A DNA stretch of 64,000 bases from contig JAPMOS010000035.1 of the NCBI GenBank assembly GCA_027972325.1, positions 109,501 through 173,500 of the forward strand. The letters are read 5' to 3'. The notes below the pieces were generated by a model, which was given only the letters and a program-made list of their open reading frames with translations, was not told the origin of the DNA and searched no databases. Made by a program: the position numbers and the translations under genes. This DNA is from Paratrimastix pyriformis (lineage: Eukaryota; Preaxostyla; Paratrimastigidae). Shown here piece after piece: positions 19,237 to 43,368 of this stretch. Positions within the stretch are counted from its first letter, which is position 1. Each line of letters opens with the position of its first letter.

Positions 19237-19802
19237 GGCAGCCGAACCGATTCCGTCGGACCATTCGCAGGCTGCGATGATCAGCCCCGCAGCTGTCCGC
19301 GACCACATACAGAAATCCCGCTCCTCCTCACGAGGTCCGGGGAGGCGTCAAACAAAGGACCTTCTCTCACGGTTATGGGCACACCCGCGGGATGATGTGC
19401 GTGTGGCCGATGGTGGGACTGAGCGAGCCACACGACCAAAATCCAGCCACTGCCGGGGGGGGTCCTCACCTTCACCTTCTTGTTGCCGCTTTGGGGAAGA
19501 GCGGAGAGCTGCCTGGCCCACCTCGAGCGATGTCCCCGGCGGCGGGCCCCAGCGGGCTTGCACACCCTCGACCTGAGCGGCGTTTTCTTGCCCCCGGGCG
19601 ACCTGGCCGGGCCGGGCTGGCCCTGGGGCCCTTCCCCGCCTGGCGGTTCCGGGTCGTAAGTGACATCTTTGCTGCCTCGGTTTGGACTCGTCTGTTTTAT
19701 CTGTCTTCCCCACACCATGCGGTGACCGAAGGCGTTGCGACGTCCTTAGAACTATGCCTGCGAATCGGCCTCCGGCGGAGTTTATCACCCCGCTTCACCG
19801 CG

Positions 19803-21011
19803 ATGTCCCAGCTGGCAACCGCTGCCGCTGCCGCTGCCACAGCCGCCGAAGTTGCCGATCCTCTCGCCGATTTTCATGAGTCAATGGAAACAATGCTGGC
19901 CACGATTAGTGGCAGTCAGGAGCGCCTCCTCGCAAAGAAGAAGGAAATCAGCGACGTGCTCCAGAAACGGGAGGAGGCCTTCCACGCCCAGGTGACCCGC
20001 TTCGAGAAACTTCAACGGGAATGCGAAAAGCGATTCGACCTACCGGAGAACATCATCACCATGAATGTGGGCGGGCGGATGTTCACGACCTACAAAAAAG
20101 TGCTCCTCACCCAGGAGGATAGCATGCTCGCAGCCATGTTTAGGTCTGTGATCACGGGTGCTCCTTTTATGAATTTTCTTTTTGGAAGTGGCCGACATCC
20201 CCTATCGAAGGGCCCCGATGGTGTGCCCTTCATCGACCGAAACCCGAAAATCTTCGAGAAAATGTCTGCCTCTGTTCGCGTGTTCCCTCTCTTATGCCCT
20301 GTGGTGCGCTTCCCCCCCGCCGCCGCACAGTCTGGACTATCTCCGGACGGGTCATCCTCCCCGATGGTGGGCCCACCCCGAGGAGCGCAACGACTTTCTT
20401 GAGGACTTGACCTACTTCGGCCTCACTTTGAGTCTGGCTCTTTTTCACCTGTCATCGCTGACTGGCCACCTGTGCCCATAGTCCAACCGACTGTGGCGAC
20501 GGTGATTATGACCCCGGAAGAATGTGAGAAATTGGTCGAGTTCACCGGGGCCAAGTCGATTATCCTGCTGTACCGGGGCACCCGGGACGGCTTCCAGGCG
20601 GCCACCTTCCACAGGCTCTGCGACGGATGCCCGCGCACGGTGACGGTCATCCAAACCACCGGTGGCCACGTCCTCGGGGGTTATGCGGCCGCCAGCTGGA
20701 ACCAGACCAGCGACGACTTCTGTGACGACAGGCAGGCCTTCCTGTTCTCCCTCCGGGGGATTGCCATGAGCCCCATCAAGATCCCCAACAAGCTGGCCAC
20801 CAAGAGCGGGATCTGCTGCACCCCCGGTTATGGACCCACCTGGGGCGGCGGGTATGACCTCCACGTGGCCAATGGATGCAATACAAATTCGAGCAGCAGC
20901 ACCAACCTGGGGCGGAGCTACGCCTCGCCCGATGGGACGCCGTACTTCTTGACGGGGGGCAGCCAGTATTTCCAGGTGGCTGAGCTGGAGGTGTTCGCCT
21001 GCACCATGTGA
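19803..21011 (+). CDS. BTB(T1)-TLDc protein, copy 2, intact
   Basis: Exons 19803-20143, 20189-20263, 20331-20431 and 20482-21011 (TGA), giving about 348 residues. The ATG start (MSQLATAAAAAATAAEVAD) leads to an Ala-rich tail, a helical segment (LAKKKEISDVLQKREEAF), the BTB domain at about 82-170 (MNVGGRMFTTYKKVLLTQED, ILDYLRTGHPPRWW) and TLDc at about 185-348 (FTGAKSIILLYRGTRDGF, FQVAELEVFACTM). Donors are GTCTGT and GTCTGC; joining with phase 2 restores EKILDYLRTG, the KCTD-type reading. Likely a cytosolic oligomer, possibly a cullin-3 adaptor (inference). AATAAA is at 21202. The relation to copies 1, 3 and 4 shows recent tandem duplication. Confidence 0.88.
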
Positions 21012-21483
21012 TCCACCCGCGTTCCTCCGTCCCCTTCGCTGACCATTTTTGAATCGCTGCAGTTCCAGGCTGCTGGGTTGGGGGGTGCTTGTCTGGGCCC
21101 TGTGATGCGAATTATGGTTCGGTTTTTCTGATGTCTGGCTCCTCTCCCAGCCCCCCTTTGCCTTTGTTTGCCCCTCTCTCGCCTGCTTCCTCTTGGAGAA
21201 GAATAAATCCCGCCGATGAATTCGAACTCTGTGATGATCAGCCCTGTCTGACATGAGACGGCTTCGGGAATGAGGCCGCAAGTGCTTGGCGGCCCAGTTC
21301 CAGATCCCTGACGTGACCCCGGAGGGGGAAAACTTCGCTATCTCTCTTATTGGCCTCGTGGTCAAAGGAAGGGGCTCACATGATGTCCAGGGGACAGCGA
21401 GTCGGTCATCCCACCGGACTGGAATATCGACACAGCAGGCCATCATCTCCCATTGACATGATTGTCTGTCTCACTTCCCTCAG

Positions 21484-22717
21484 GCTATCAAACTGGCCCA
21501 GCCCGCGACCGCGGCAGCCGCCGCCGCCGCCGTTCCCACTCTGGATCCTCTCGCCGATTTCCATGAGTCGATGGAAGCAATGCTGGCCACGATCAGTGGC
21601 AGCCAGGCGCGCCTCCTCGCAAAGAAGAAGGAAATCGACGACATCCTCAAGAAACGGGAGGAAGACTTTCACGCCCAGGTGGCCCGCTTCGAAGAGCTGC
21701 AACGGGAATGCGAAAAGCGATTCGACCTACCGGAGAACATCATCACCATGAATGTGGGCGGGCGCATGTTCACGACCTACAAAAAAGTGCTCCTCACACA
21801 GGAGGATAGCATGCTCGCAGCCATGTTTAGGTCTGTGATCGCGGGTGCTCCTTTTATGAATTTTCATTTTGGTAGTGGCCGACATCCCCTATCGAAGGGC
21901 CCCGATGGTGTGCCCTTCATCGACCGAAACCCGAAGATCTTCGAAAAAATGTCTGCCTCTGCTGCTCCCACCTCCCTCTCTTACACCCTGCCACGTTTTC
22001 TCCCTACCGCCGCACAGTCTGGACTATCTCCGGACGGGTCATCCTCCCCGGTGGTGGGCCCACCCCGAGGAGCGCAACGATTTCCTCGAAGACCTGACCT
22101 ACTTCGGCCTCACTTTGAGTCTGCCTTCTTTTCTTCCAGCGTTACCATCGCTTACTGCGTTTTCAGCCTCGCCTGTGGCTGTCGCACAACCGGCACCGGA
22201 GACTGCGATTATGACTCCGGACGAATGTGAGAAATTGGTCGAGTTCACCGGGGCAAAGTCGCTCGCCCTGCTGTACCGGGGCACCCGGGACGGCTTCCAA
22301 GCGACCACCTTCCACAGGCTCTGCGATGGGCGACCCCACACGGTGGTGGTGGTCCGGACGGTGACAAACCACGTCTTCGGGGGCTACGCCGCCGCCACGT
22401 GGAATCAGGTCAGCAGCGGCAACTACTACGACGACAAGCGGGCCTTCCTGTTCTCCCTCCGGGGGACCCCTCGGAGCCCCGTCAAGATCCCCAACAAGCA
22501 ATCCACCACAGATGGGATCTACTGCAATTCCGGCTATAGTCCCACCTGGGGCGGCGGTCACGACTTGCATGTGGCCAATGGGTGCAACGCGAATTCGAGC
22601 AGTTACACCAACCTTGGATGTACCTACACCTCGCCCGATGGGACACCGCACTTCCTGACGGGTGGCACTAGAGCTTTTCGGGTGGCCGAGTTGGAGGTGT
22701 TCGCCTGTACCATATAA
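21484..22717 (+). CDS. BTB(T1)-TLDc protein, copy 3, start codon changed
   Basis: Exons 21484-21830, 21876-21950, 22018-22118 and 22167-22717 (TAA). The BTB and TLDc domains are intact and closest to copy 2 in the first exon. Where copy 4 has ATGGCCCAGCC as its start, this copy has CTGGCCCAGCC. A good acceptor (TTCCCTCAG, ending 21483) lies just upstream, so it either has an added 5' exon or starts at Met 21571, losing the Ala-rich tail. TLDc motifs: TGAKSLALLYRGTRDGF, FHRLCDGRPHTVVVV, VAELEVFACTI. A GCGGGGC repeat and a duplicated piece of this last exon follow directly. Confidence 0.82.
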
Positions 22718-22735
22718 TCCCCTATTTCCAGCCCG

Positions 22736-22857
22736 GGGCGCGGGCGCGGGGCGCGGGGCGCGGGCGCGGGGCGCGGGGCGCGGGGCGCGGGGCGCGGGGC
22801 GCGGGGCGCGGGGCGCGGGGCGCGGGGCGCGGGGCGCGGGGCGCGGGGCGCGGGCGG
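22736..22857. repeat. GCGGGGCGCG tandem repeat
   Basis: About 120 bases of (GGGGCGC)n with a few GGGCGCG variants, directly between the stop of copy 3 and a relic of the same last exon. It may mark the breakpoint of the duplication. Confidence 0.95.
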
Positions 22858-22858
22858 G

Positions 22859-23053
22859 AGGCAACGCAAACTCGACCAGCTCCCAGTACCGACACTTCGC
22901 CCGACGGGGCGTCGTTCTTCCTGACGTGGGGCAGTCGGTATTTCCAGGTGGGAGGTGTTTGTGTGCACCATGTGACCCTCACCTGGGTCGGAGCTGCACG
23001 GGCAACAGAAATTTCCAAGTTGTCGAGCTGTAGGTGTTTGAATGCACCATGTG
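22859..23053 (+). pseudogene. Two decayed fragments of a TLDc last exon
   Basis: 22859-22976 resembles the last about 110 bases of copy 3 (GCAACGC, TCGCCCGA, TTCCTGACG, TTTCCAGGTG, ending CACCATGTGA). 22977-23053 is a second, shorter piece (GGAGCTGCACGGGCAACAG, AATTTCCA, CACCATGTGA). Both are truncated and have shifted frames, so neither can encode a domain. They show repeated partial duplication at the 3' end of the array. Confidence 0.7.
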
Positions 23054-23139
23054 ACGTCTTCGATCATCCTTCCCCTCCCGTCGCCCGCATCTCCCTCCCG
23101 ATCTCCGCTCCCCCGCGGCCGTTGTGAATAGCCGCCGGT

Positions 23140-23700
23140 ACGGCCGATTTGGGCGAACCCCTCGCCGCCCAGGTGGCGGGAGAGAGTATGCAGCAGTGTA
23201 TTTGAGAAGATACCCCCGTTGAGTCGAAAGAGAAACGGGTCGGTGGACGAAGGGAGTGAGGAAGTCGTGGGTGGCGAAGCCGCGAGCAAAGGGTCGGCGT
23301 CACCCGGAGAAGGGCTGTCGTCATAGTGGATGTTGCCCGGGGGTTCGTGTGCAGCGTGAGCATCTCGGTCATCCAGTCGGGGATGGTCGTGGAGAGAGCG
23401 GGCGGGCGGGCGGGGAAGAAAAGGGAAAGCAGAGGAAGGCAGAGGAAGGCAGAGGAAGAAAAAAAACAGCTTTTTGTTGTGCAACTCACGATATTCCCGG
23501 GGTTGAAGCCACCACTGGGGGGGGGGGGGGTCAGGTCGCTCCCGGTGGTGGGGGTTGAAGTCACAGCAGAAACAGTCGCTATCGTCGGGTTACAACTGGG
23601 AGTCGGATCGCTCCCGGTGGTGGATGGAATCCATAGTGGGCGTTATTGTCGCTGACGACGATGCTGCCTCGCAACCATCGCCGCTTGACCCTGGGGGGGG
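23140..23700 (-). pseudogene. Partial copy of the Ser/Pro-rich gene at 26724-27819
   Basis: Read on minus, this stretch repeats phrases of that gene in the same order: the GTGAAGTCACCACTGGG-type repeats (about 23495-23640 compared with 26955-27060 on plus) and a STDPF stretch comparable to PTDPFAF. Frames are not maintained throughout and no start is seen. Best read as a duplicated, decaying fragment, though a diverged live paralogue cannot be excluded. Confidence 0.45.
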
Positions 23701-23876
23701 GGGGGGGGGGGGGGGGGGGGCATTCAAGACTAATCTCCACAGTGATGGGCTCGTGCATGGGCAGAGGACATGATGATAGTGATGAGGGTCGCCACAGCGC
23801 TCAAAAGGAAACAGTCGCACTCAGCCCTGCCGTGCTCCAACAGGGTCGACGCCCTTCCTGACGGATATTCATTTTC

Positions 23877-24399
23877 TCATTTCCGTCGGGTGGCACGGGA
23901 GGAACATTGATGCACACCTGATCGCTTCCTCCCATTCACACGCAAAAGCGCCCAATCGGGCACACCCCCCGTGCAGGCGGGCATCCCCAGGCACAAACCG
24001 GGGGGCAGGTCGACCTCCCCCCCGAAGGTGGCGGTGTTGTGCCAGGGAGGCGGGGTGACACCGCTCTTGATGTCCCGTGCCACCTCGCCAATGGTACGGA
24101 ACGGATCGTTGCGCTCGGGGGTCACCCTCTCATAGGCGCGCTCAACCGCTGCACGAGCAGCCGCAGCCGGGTGGTACACCGGGCTCTCGGACTCTCCAGG
24201 GGGAAGGCAGACAGGAAGTAGTGAGCAATGAGCGGTACCTCCGGATGGCCCGACGGTCTGCGGTGAGCATAATGGGAGAATACCTCCCCCTGCGAAATTT
24301 CAACGATGATTCGATTGGGTTGCTGTATCCGAGCTGGTTTCTGTGATTAAAGAAGAAGGACGTCATATCCTGAACGCGATAGGAGAGGATGGGCCGCAT
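23877..24399 (-). CDS. Doubtful two-frame candidate, unrecognised
   Basis: Two adjoining minus-strand open stretches (24399-24200 and 24190-23877) have ordinary amino-acid composition (MLTADRRAIRRYRSLL; YHPAAAARAAVERAYERV) but lie in different frames with no clear splice pair between them. They may be exons of one gene or decayed sequence. No family is recognised. Confidence 0.25.
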
Positions 24400-24537
24400 G
24401 AATTGAAACGAAAAAGAGGGCTCCTGAACGACGCAATCAATAGTACAATATGCGATAGCTTCAAAGCCGGCGAGATGGGGAGAGGCTGGCGCACATAGCA
24501 GACTTCACCCGCTCAAATTGTCTCCACCAGAAGCACG

Positions 24538-25839
24538 ATGGCCCAGCCGGCCACCGCGACAGCAGCAGACGCTGTTTCCGCTCGTGATCCTCTTGCAGAT
24601 TTCCACGCGACGACGGAAGCAATGCTTGCCACAGTGAGTGGTGCCCAGGAGCGTATCCTCGCGAAGAAGAAGGAAATCGATGACATTATCCAGAAACTGG
24701 ATGAGGACTGTCATGTCCAGGTAGCCCGCCTCCAGGAACTCCAACGGGAATGCGAAAAACAATTCGCAATCCAGGACAAGATCATCACCGTGAATGTGGG
24801 CGGACGCATGTTCACCACCTACAGAAACGTTCTCCTCTCCCAAGAAGATAGTATGCTGGCAGCAATGTTTAGGTCCGGAGGGGAAATCCCGCATGCGTTG
24901 CCTTATCGTTTTTATCCTTGTAGTGGCCGGCATTCCCTTGCGAAGGGCCCCGATGGTGTGCCTTTCATCGACCGAAACCCAAACATCTTCGAGAAAATGT
25001 CTGTTCATATATTCACACTCCGTTCCTACCGCCCCGCTTTTCCGTCCTCCTCCCCTCCCTCCTCTCCTCTCCTCCTTCGTCGTTCTTCTCCTGAAATTGT
25101 CCCATTGTGTCCCGGGCCAACACACGTTTCCCCCTTTCCCCGCACAGCCTGGACTTTCTCCGGACAGGCCGGCTTCCCCGGTGGTGGGTCCACCCCGAGG
25201 AGCGCAACGACTTCCTCGAAGAAGTGAAATACTACGGCCTCAACCTGCGTCTGCCCTTTTTCTATGTCCTTTGTCGCTCACTCCCCACTTTGGGTCATAG
25301 CCTCGCCTGCCCAACCGGCACTGGAGACTGTGATCATGACCCCGGACGAATGCGGCAAATTGGTCGAGTTCACCGGGGCCAAGTCGCTCGCCCTGCTCTA
25401 CCGGGGCACCCGGGATGGGTTTCAATCAGCCACCTTCCACAGGCTCTGCGACGGGCGGCCCCACACGGTGGCGGTGGTCCGGGCGACAACAGACCATGTC
25501 TTCGGGGGTTACGCCGCCGCCACGTGGAATCAGGCCAGCAACAACTACTACGACGACAAGCAGGCATTCGTTTTTTCCCTCCGGGGTACCCCCCGGAGCC
25601 CCGTCAAGATCCCCCACAAGCAATCCGACATTTATGGTATTTATTGCAACCCCGCCTATGGGCCCACCTGGGGCCACAATTTCGACCTGTGCATGGCCGA
25701 TGGATGCAACGCGAATTCGAACAGCTACACCAACCTTGGGTACACTTATGGCTCGCCCGATGGGGCGCCGTACTTCCTGACGGGTGGCAACAATAAATTC
25801 CAGGTGGCCGAGCTGGAGGTGTTCGCCTGCGCCATGTGA
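24538..25839 (+). CDS. BTB(T1)-TLDc protein, copy 4, intact
   Basis: Exons 24538-24872, 24924-24998, 25148-25248 and 25301-25839 (TGA), about 349 residues. The start is MAQPATATAADAV. BTB motifs: VNVGGRMFTTYRNVLLSQED, GRHSLAKGPDGVPFIDRNP, LDFLRTGRLPRWW. TLDc motifs: FTGAKSLALLYRGTRDGF, TFHRLCDGRPHTVAVV, FQVAELEVFACAM. It is the most diverged copy at the N-terminus (IQKLDEDCHVQVARLQEL) and lies about 1.8 kb from copy 3, separated by the relics. Same intron phases as the others; donors GTCCGG and GTCTGT. Confidence 0.88.
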
Positions 25840-25999
25840 GCCTCGCTCGAGCCCTAAACGTGGAGAGCGAGCCGGCAGTGACATCAAATATTTGAGTTTT
25901 GGGAACGCAAGCGGCTTGTTTTTTCGCATAGAGGGAAAAAGAAAAGAGACAGGAAGACGCCATATACACAGAAAGGGGAAGAAGGAGGAGGAGGAGGAG

Positions 26000-26510
26000 G
26001 GGGGGGGGGGGGGGGGGGGGGGGGAGGTATCATCATCATCCAATCTCCAATCATCACGCAATCATACTGTCATCAGTGTCAGCATCATCCACTGGTCATC
26101 CAACCATCATCATCATCGTCATCATCTCTCCTCATCAGTCATCATCCACCATCCAGTCATTATCGTACAATCATCCATCCATCATATCATTCAGGGGGGG
26201 GGGGGGGGGGGAGAGAGAGGATTCATCATCATCGTCCAATCAGCACTATCACCATCCACTGTCACCATCATCCAGTCAGAATCTTATCGTACAATCCATC
26301 CATCCATCATATCATTCAGGTGGGGGGGGGGGGGGGGAGGTTATCATCATCCACTGTCATCATCCACTGTCATCATCCACTGTCATCATCCACTGTCATC
26401 ATCCATAGCACTATCGCCACCATCCACTGTCATCATCCAGTCATCATTAATCGTACAATCATCCATCCATCATATCATTCGGGGGGGGGGGGGGGGGGGG
26501 TCTCAAGTTG
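26000..26510. repeat. Poly-G runs alternating with CATCATCC units
   Basis: Four G runs (about 26000-26023, 26196-26210, 26321-26337, 26481-26500) each follow or precede ATCATCC / CACTGTCATCATC units, and the block CAATCATCCATCCATCATATCATTC recurs before three of them. It is a higher-order repeat in the spacer after copy 4. No gene is seen here. Confidence 0.85.
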
Positions 26511-26723
26511 CCGGCCTGACCCCACAGACCACTCCGGGTGCGCCATCGCCACCAATCCTGCTCCCGTCTGGGCGGAGCCAGGGTTCGGCTTCGGGACTGC
26601 GCAATGACTTTCGCCATTGCGCTGTCCCTCGGTCAACCCCGGCTCCGACAGACGGGAGCAAGAGGTGGGGATGAAGCACCCGAAGTGAGCTGTGCGGTCA
26701 GATCGGGCAAGGTGGGACCGTTC

Positions 26724-27819
26724 TTAGGCACGGAGAACGCGAGCAGGGACGGTCAAGTCGCCTGCGGTCGAGGCGAGCCAGTCGTCGCCCAGAGGCGGCG
26801 GGAAGCCCGGCGTGTCGAAGGCGAACGGGTCGGTGGGCGAAGTGAAGAGTGGGTCGTCAGGGTACAGCGGGGGAGGCGAGATGCAGCGGGGAAGGGTCGC
26901 CGCAAAAGGGGCATCCGGGAGAGACCAAGAAGTACTGTCGTCGTCGCTGTCGCCGGGGGTGAAGCCACCAGGGCTGAGGGTGAAGTCACCACTGGGAGTG
27001 GAGGTGAAGCCGCAGAAGTCGTTGTTGTCGCTGTCACCGGGGGTGAAGTCACCACTGGGGGCCAGGTCACCGGGAGTGGAGTCACATGCGAAGTCGCCGA
27101 GACCGAGGTTGAAGCCACCACCGGGGGTCATGTCGTTCATGCTGGTGGGGGTGAAGCCACAGCTGGTGACGCTGTCGAGGGTGGCGACGCCGCCCTCGCA
27201 ATCGCTGTCGCTTGAACTTGCTCCCGGGCTAGGCACCCAGGGTGGGGAGGGACTGGATGGCGGGGCGGTCGGGGGCATGGTGACGATGGGTGTTGACTCG
27301 TCCGCGGTTGAGTCGGCCGATTCAAGTGACAGGCGGACGGCGTCCGCCTGGGTTGGAGCCATAGGGGCCATCGGGGCCAGAGGGGGACTGATGGTCTGCG
27401 GGCCGATCGACTCGGAGTTGGCAGGCGCCGAGATCGAGGTCGCAAGAGGGACGTACGAGCGAATGATAGGCAGGCCCGGAGATGGCAGCGGAGGAGGAGA
27501 GTGCCACACTGGCATGGGGGGCGGCGCGTGAGACGCGAGAGAGGCTGAGTCGCGACGGAGCCGAATAACCCCGGCCTCTTCGGCATTCATCAGGATCTGC
27601 CGGAGGTCGCCCTGAAAGACCTGCAAAAAAAAAAAACGTAAAAAAAGTGAGCTGTGGACTGTACCACCCACGGGAGAAGCTGACCTTGTCGGGAGGAGGA
27701 GGCTGGTCGCGAAGCTGAGCCATGGCAGGGGAAAAGGGCGATGGACGCTTTGATTGAGGTACGGGAATGCGCTGGTACGGGGCACCGATTTCGCGAAACA
27801 GGGCCCGAACAGCAGTCAT
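26724..27819 (-). CDS. Unrecognised Ser/Pro/Asp-rich protein
   Basis: Exon 1 27819-27685 (ATG; MTAVRALFREIGAPYQRIPV), intron with donor GTCAGC and acceptor TTTTTTGCAG, exon 2 27620-26724; about 344 residues. After a short ordered start (VFQGDLRQILMNAEEAGVI) the chain is disordered: Pro/Ser/Ala-rich, then acidic repeats of the form GFTPGDSD and GDFTPGD, and a hydrophobic end. No known domain. The internal GDFTP repeats are shared with the fragment at 23140-23700. The upstream frame at 27816-28202 abuts it. Confidence 0.6.
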
Positions 27820-28202
27820 TTTACTAGAGGGTGGACAAAATTCAGGAAATGACGTAGGACAAGAACAGACGAAATGAGTCTGCCAACTCGCGAAAAAGAA
27901 TCAGAGTCTTCGATCGCTACGGCTCGAACTCCCCGTGTGCGTTGCTTCCCCTTACGGAAGGAAGTGGCATTGTAAAGCGCAGTGTGGAGGGTTTGTTGGA
28001 GGTCCGAAATGTCCCCTGGACAGAGAAGTGCCAAGTCTCGACCAGAGCGAAAGATTGAAAAAACAGCTTCCAAAAGTGAGAATCCTTGCTGCAGGAGGAG
28101 TGCACGGCCGGCATAAAGATCCACGATCAGCTCCTCGAACAGTTCCTCAGTCACAAATCCAGATTCCACGAACCGATTCACTGCCGATTTTTTTTCCTTC
28201 AT
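27816..28202 (-). CDS. Unrecognised 128-residue protein
   Basis: ATG at 28202 (MKEKKSAVNRFVESGFVTEE). A mainly helical chain with leucine-rich stretches (FEELIVDLYAGRALLLQQGF) that ends in TGA overlapping the ATG of the next gene. A possible 65-base intron (GTTGGC to CCCTCTAG) near the end would remove the tail but brings a TAA at once. It may be a separate small gene, or a 5' exon region of the downstream gene; unclear. Confidence 0.4.
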   Translation of the reverse strand: MKEKKSAVNRFVESGFVTEELFEELIVDLYAGRALLLQQGFSLLEAVFSIFRSGRDLALLCPGDISDLQQTLHTALYNATSFRKGKQRTRGVRAVAIEDSDSFSRVGRLISSVLVLRHFLNFVHPLVK

Positions 28203-28406
28203 GCTGCACGCCCTGATCCAAGGAAATGAGAAGACAAGCCAATGTTGCGGACCCGCTGAAAATGACGACTCAAGCAAAAAAATTCAATCGAAGAGAAGCT
28301 GAGTGAGCCTGGTGTTGAATACGCGCCGGCACTCTTGCACTGCAATGCAGGGCCGGAGCCTGGGCTTCAAAAAACATCATCTTTTCAAACGGTGATGTTG
28401 TCGACT

Positions 28407-28767
28407 TCATCTCCTCTGATATTTCGACCTTCTTCCCGAATCGAGGTCTCTTTTGAAAAATTCGGATAGCTCACGAGGCTGCACTGACACGAGACCGAAT
28501 GTAAATTGGCGCTGAATGTTTTGGTTTCTGGAGAGAGTAAACATACTCAGATTTCGTGAGCTGCCCTGAGCGAGTCTTCCCTTCCGCATCTGTTATGGAA
28601 GGCAGCCACCGACTGGATCGCCTTCGATACGCATCGATAACTGATCCAACGATGAGGGACAAGGGGTTGATGGCGAAACTCTGAGACTTCATGGGCGATG
28701 GGGTGCATAGGCTTGCTGGAAGCATTGATGAAAGAGTCTTTCGCATATCCTCACAATCCGCCATCAT
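28407..28767 (-). CDS. Unrecognised small protein, possible 19-base intron
   Basis: ATG at 28767 (MMADCEDMRKTLSSMLPASL). Unspliced it stops after 98 residues at 28471. Removing 28546-28528 (GTATGT to CTCCAG, 19 bases) extends it in frame to about 113 residues with a basic end (LSEFFKRDLDSGRRSKYQRR). No family is recognised. It is divergent from the SNF2 gene; the spacer 28768-29040 probably holds both promoters. Confidence 0.4.
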
Positions 28768-29056
28768 CGTTCTCCGACTTCACTCGTTCCTTGTCCATCG
28801 CCACGTCCACGTCCTCAGAAAGCCTTCAACTCTTCCCGGCGCCTGTCCCCTCACCCCTTGGCAAACCAGGCCCCGCCCCTTTTGGGCTCAGTGTCGTAAA
28901 AGTCCCATCCAGGTCTGCCCGGACACGCTGTACCTTTGCAGAACACCTTTGCTGACCCATTCCATCCGGGATTTCCAACCTCCGCATTGCTTCGCATCGC
29001 CTCCTGTCATGATCCTGTCAATCAGAAACGGAACGAAACCTACGACAGTTGCCCAG

Positions 29057-42180
<13,124 letters not shown>

Positions 42181-42366
42181 TGGGCCTCTCATCGGCGAGA
42201 TCTCTCTTTGGTGTTTTATTATTTTCACTCGGTCCAACATGTGAATCATTCGATATCCCGTGCGCTACGCACGCACACAGCCACTCCAAAGCCACGGCCA
42301 CAAGGTGAAAACTCTGCCGGCACCTGCGAGGAAGAGCCAAGTCCGCCATTGGTCAGAGCGATTAGG
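42181..42366. promoter_or_regulatory. Short spacer between SNF2 gene and EHD gene
   Basis: 186 bases separate the SNF2 stop from the EHD start codon on the same strand. This must contain the 3' end of one gene and the promoter of the next. No TATA-like or AATAAA motif is obvious. Confidence 0.4.
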
Positions 42367-43311
42367 ATGATGCAAGACAAGGAGGCCCCTTCCTACCACT
42401 CGCCCGGTGTGCCCCCGACTGCCCCGGCACCTCCTGGTGATGTACATAGCCCACTTGATCCCTATCTGGAGCACTGCACAGATGGTGCCCTGCCAGCTGT
42501 CCTGAGCGGAATTAAACGCATCTATCGGGAGAAAATCTTGCCATTGGAAGGTTTGCCTCTCATTGGAGTGACCAGACAGGTACTAATTCGCCGAATCGTT
42601 ACCGGACCTGATTCTAGAGATGTACTCGTTTGATTATTTCCATACCCCCTATCTGCGAGATAGGTTCGTTGGTTTCTTCTTCGCATGACATTCTTTTTTA
42701 TTGTTGTTCGGGTTTGCAGCGATTTTGACGCGAAGCCACAGATCCTTCTGCTTGGTCGGCTTTTTGTGACCTCGTAACTCAGCATCCATGTTCCCCTGAC
42801 TTAGGCCAGTATTCGGTCGGCAAGACCAGCTTCATCCAATGGCTTCTTGGGCGACCATTCCCTGGGCAAATGATTGGGTTTGTCGCGGTTCTTTTTTCTC
42901 ACCATCATCGATCCCACCACTTCCAGTCCTGAGCCAACAACAGACCGTTTCATTGCTGTGATGCATGGAGCTGAAGACCTAATCATCCCTGGGTCAGCCC
43001 TCTCGATCCAAGCCGATATGCCCTTCCGCGCCGTGGACAAATTCGGGACGACTTTCCTGAACAAGTTTCAGGCCTCGCTCTGCAATGTTCCCACCACCCA
43101 GCATCTGACCCTGATCGATACACCTGGTGTTCTCTCGGGCGAGAAGCAGCGTATTGGTCTGCTTTCTTATTGAAGAGCGTCTCAATCATCATTCCTCGCA
43201 GGTCGCAGCTACGATTTCATTCAGGTGATCGAGGTCTTTATTCCCTCCCTCTCCACCCCATCGCGCCATCGCATCCTCCCCCTCCCATGCTCACCATCTG
43301 CTCGCCCCCCC

Positions 43312-43368
<57 letters not shown>

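Noticed and set aside
27816-27819. ATGA stop-start overlap suggesting an operon
   Set aside because: Translational coupling is not expected in a eukaryotic nuclear genome, and the upstream gene model is itself uncertain.
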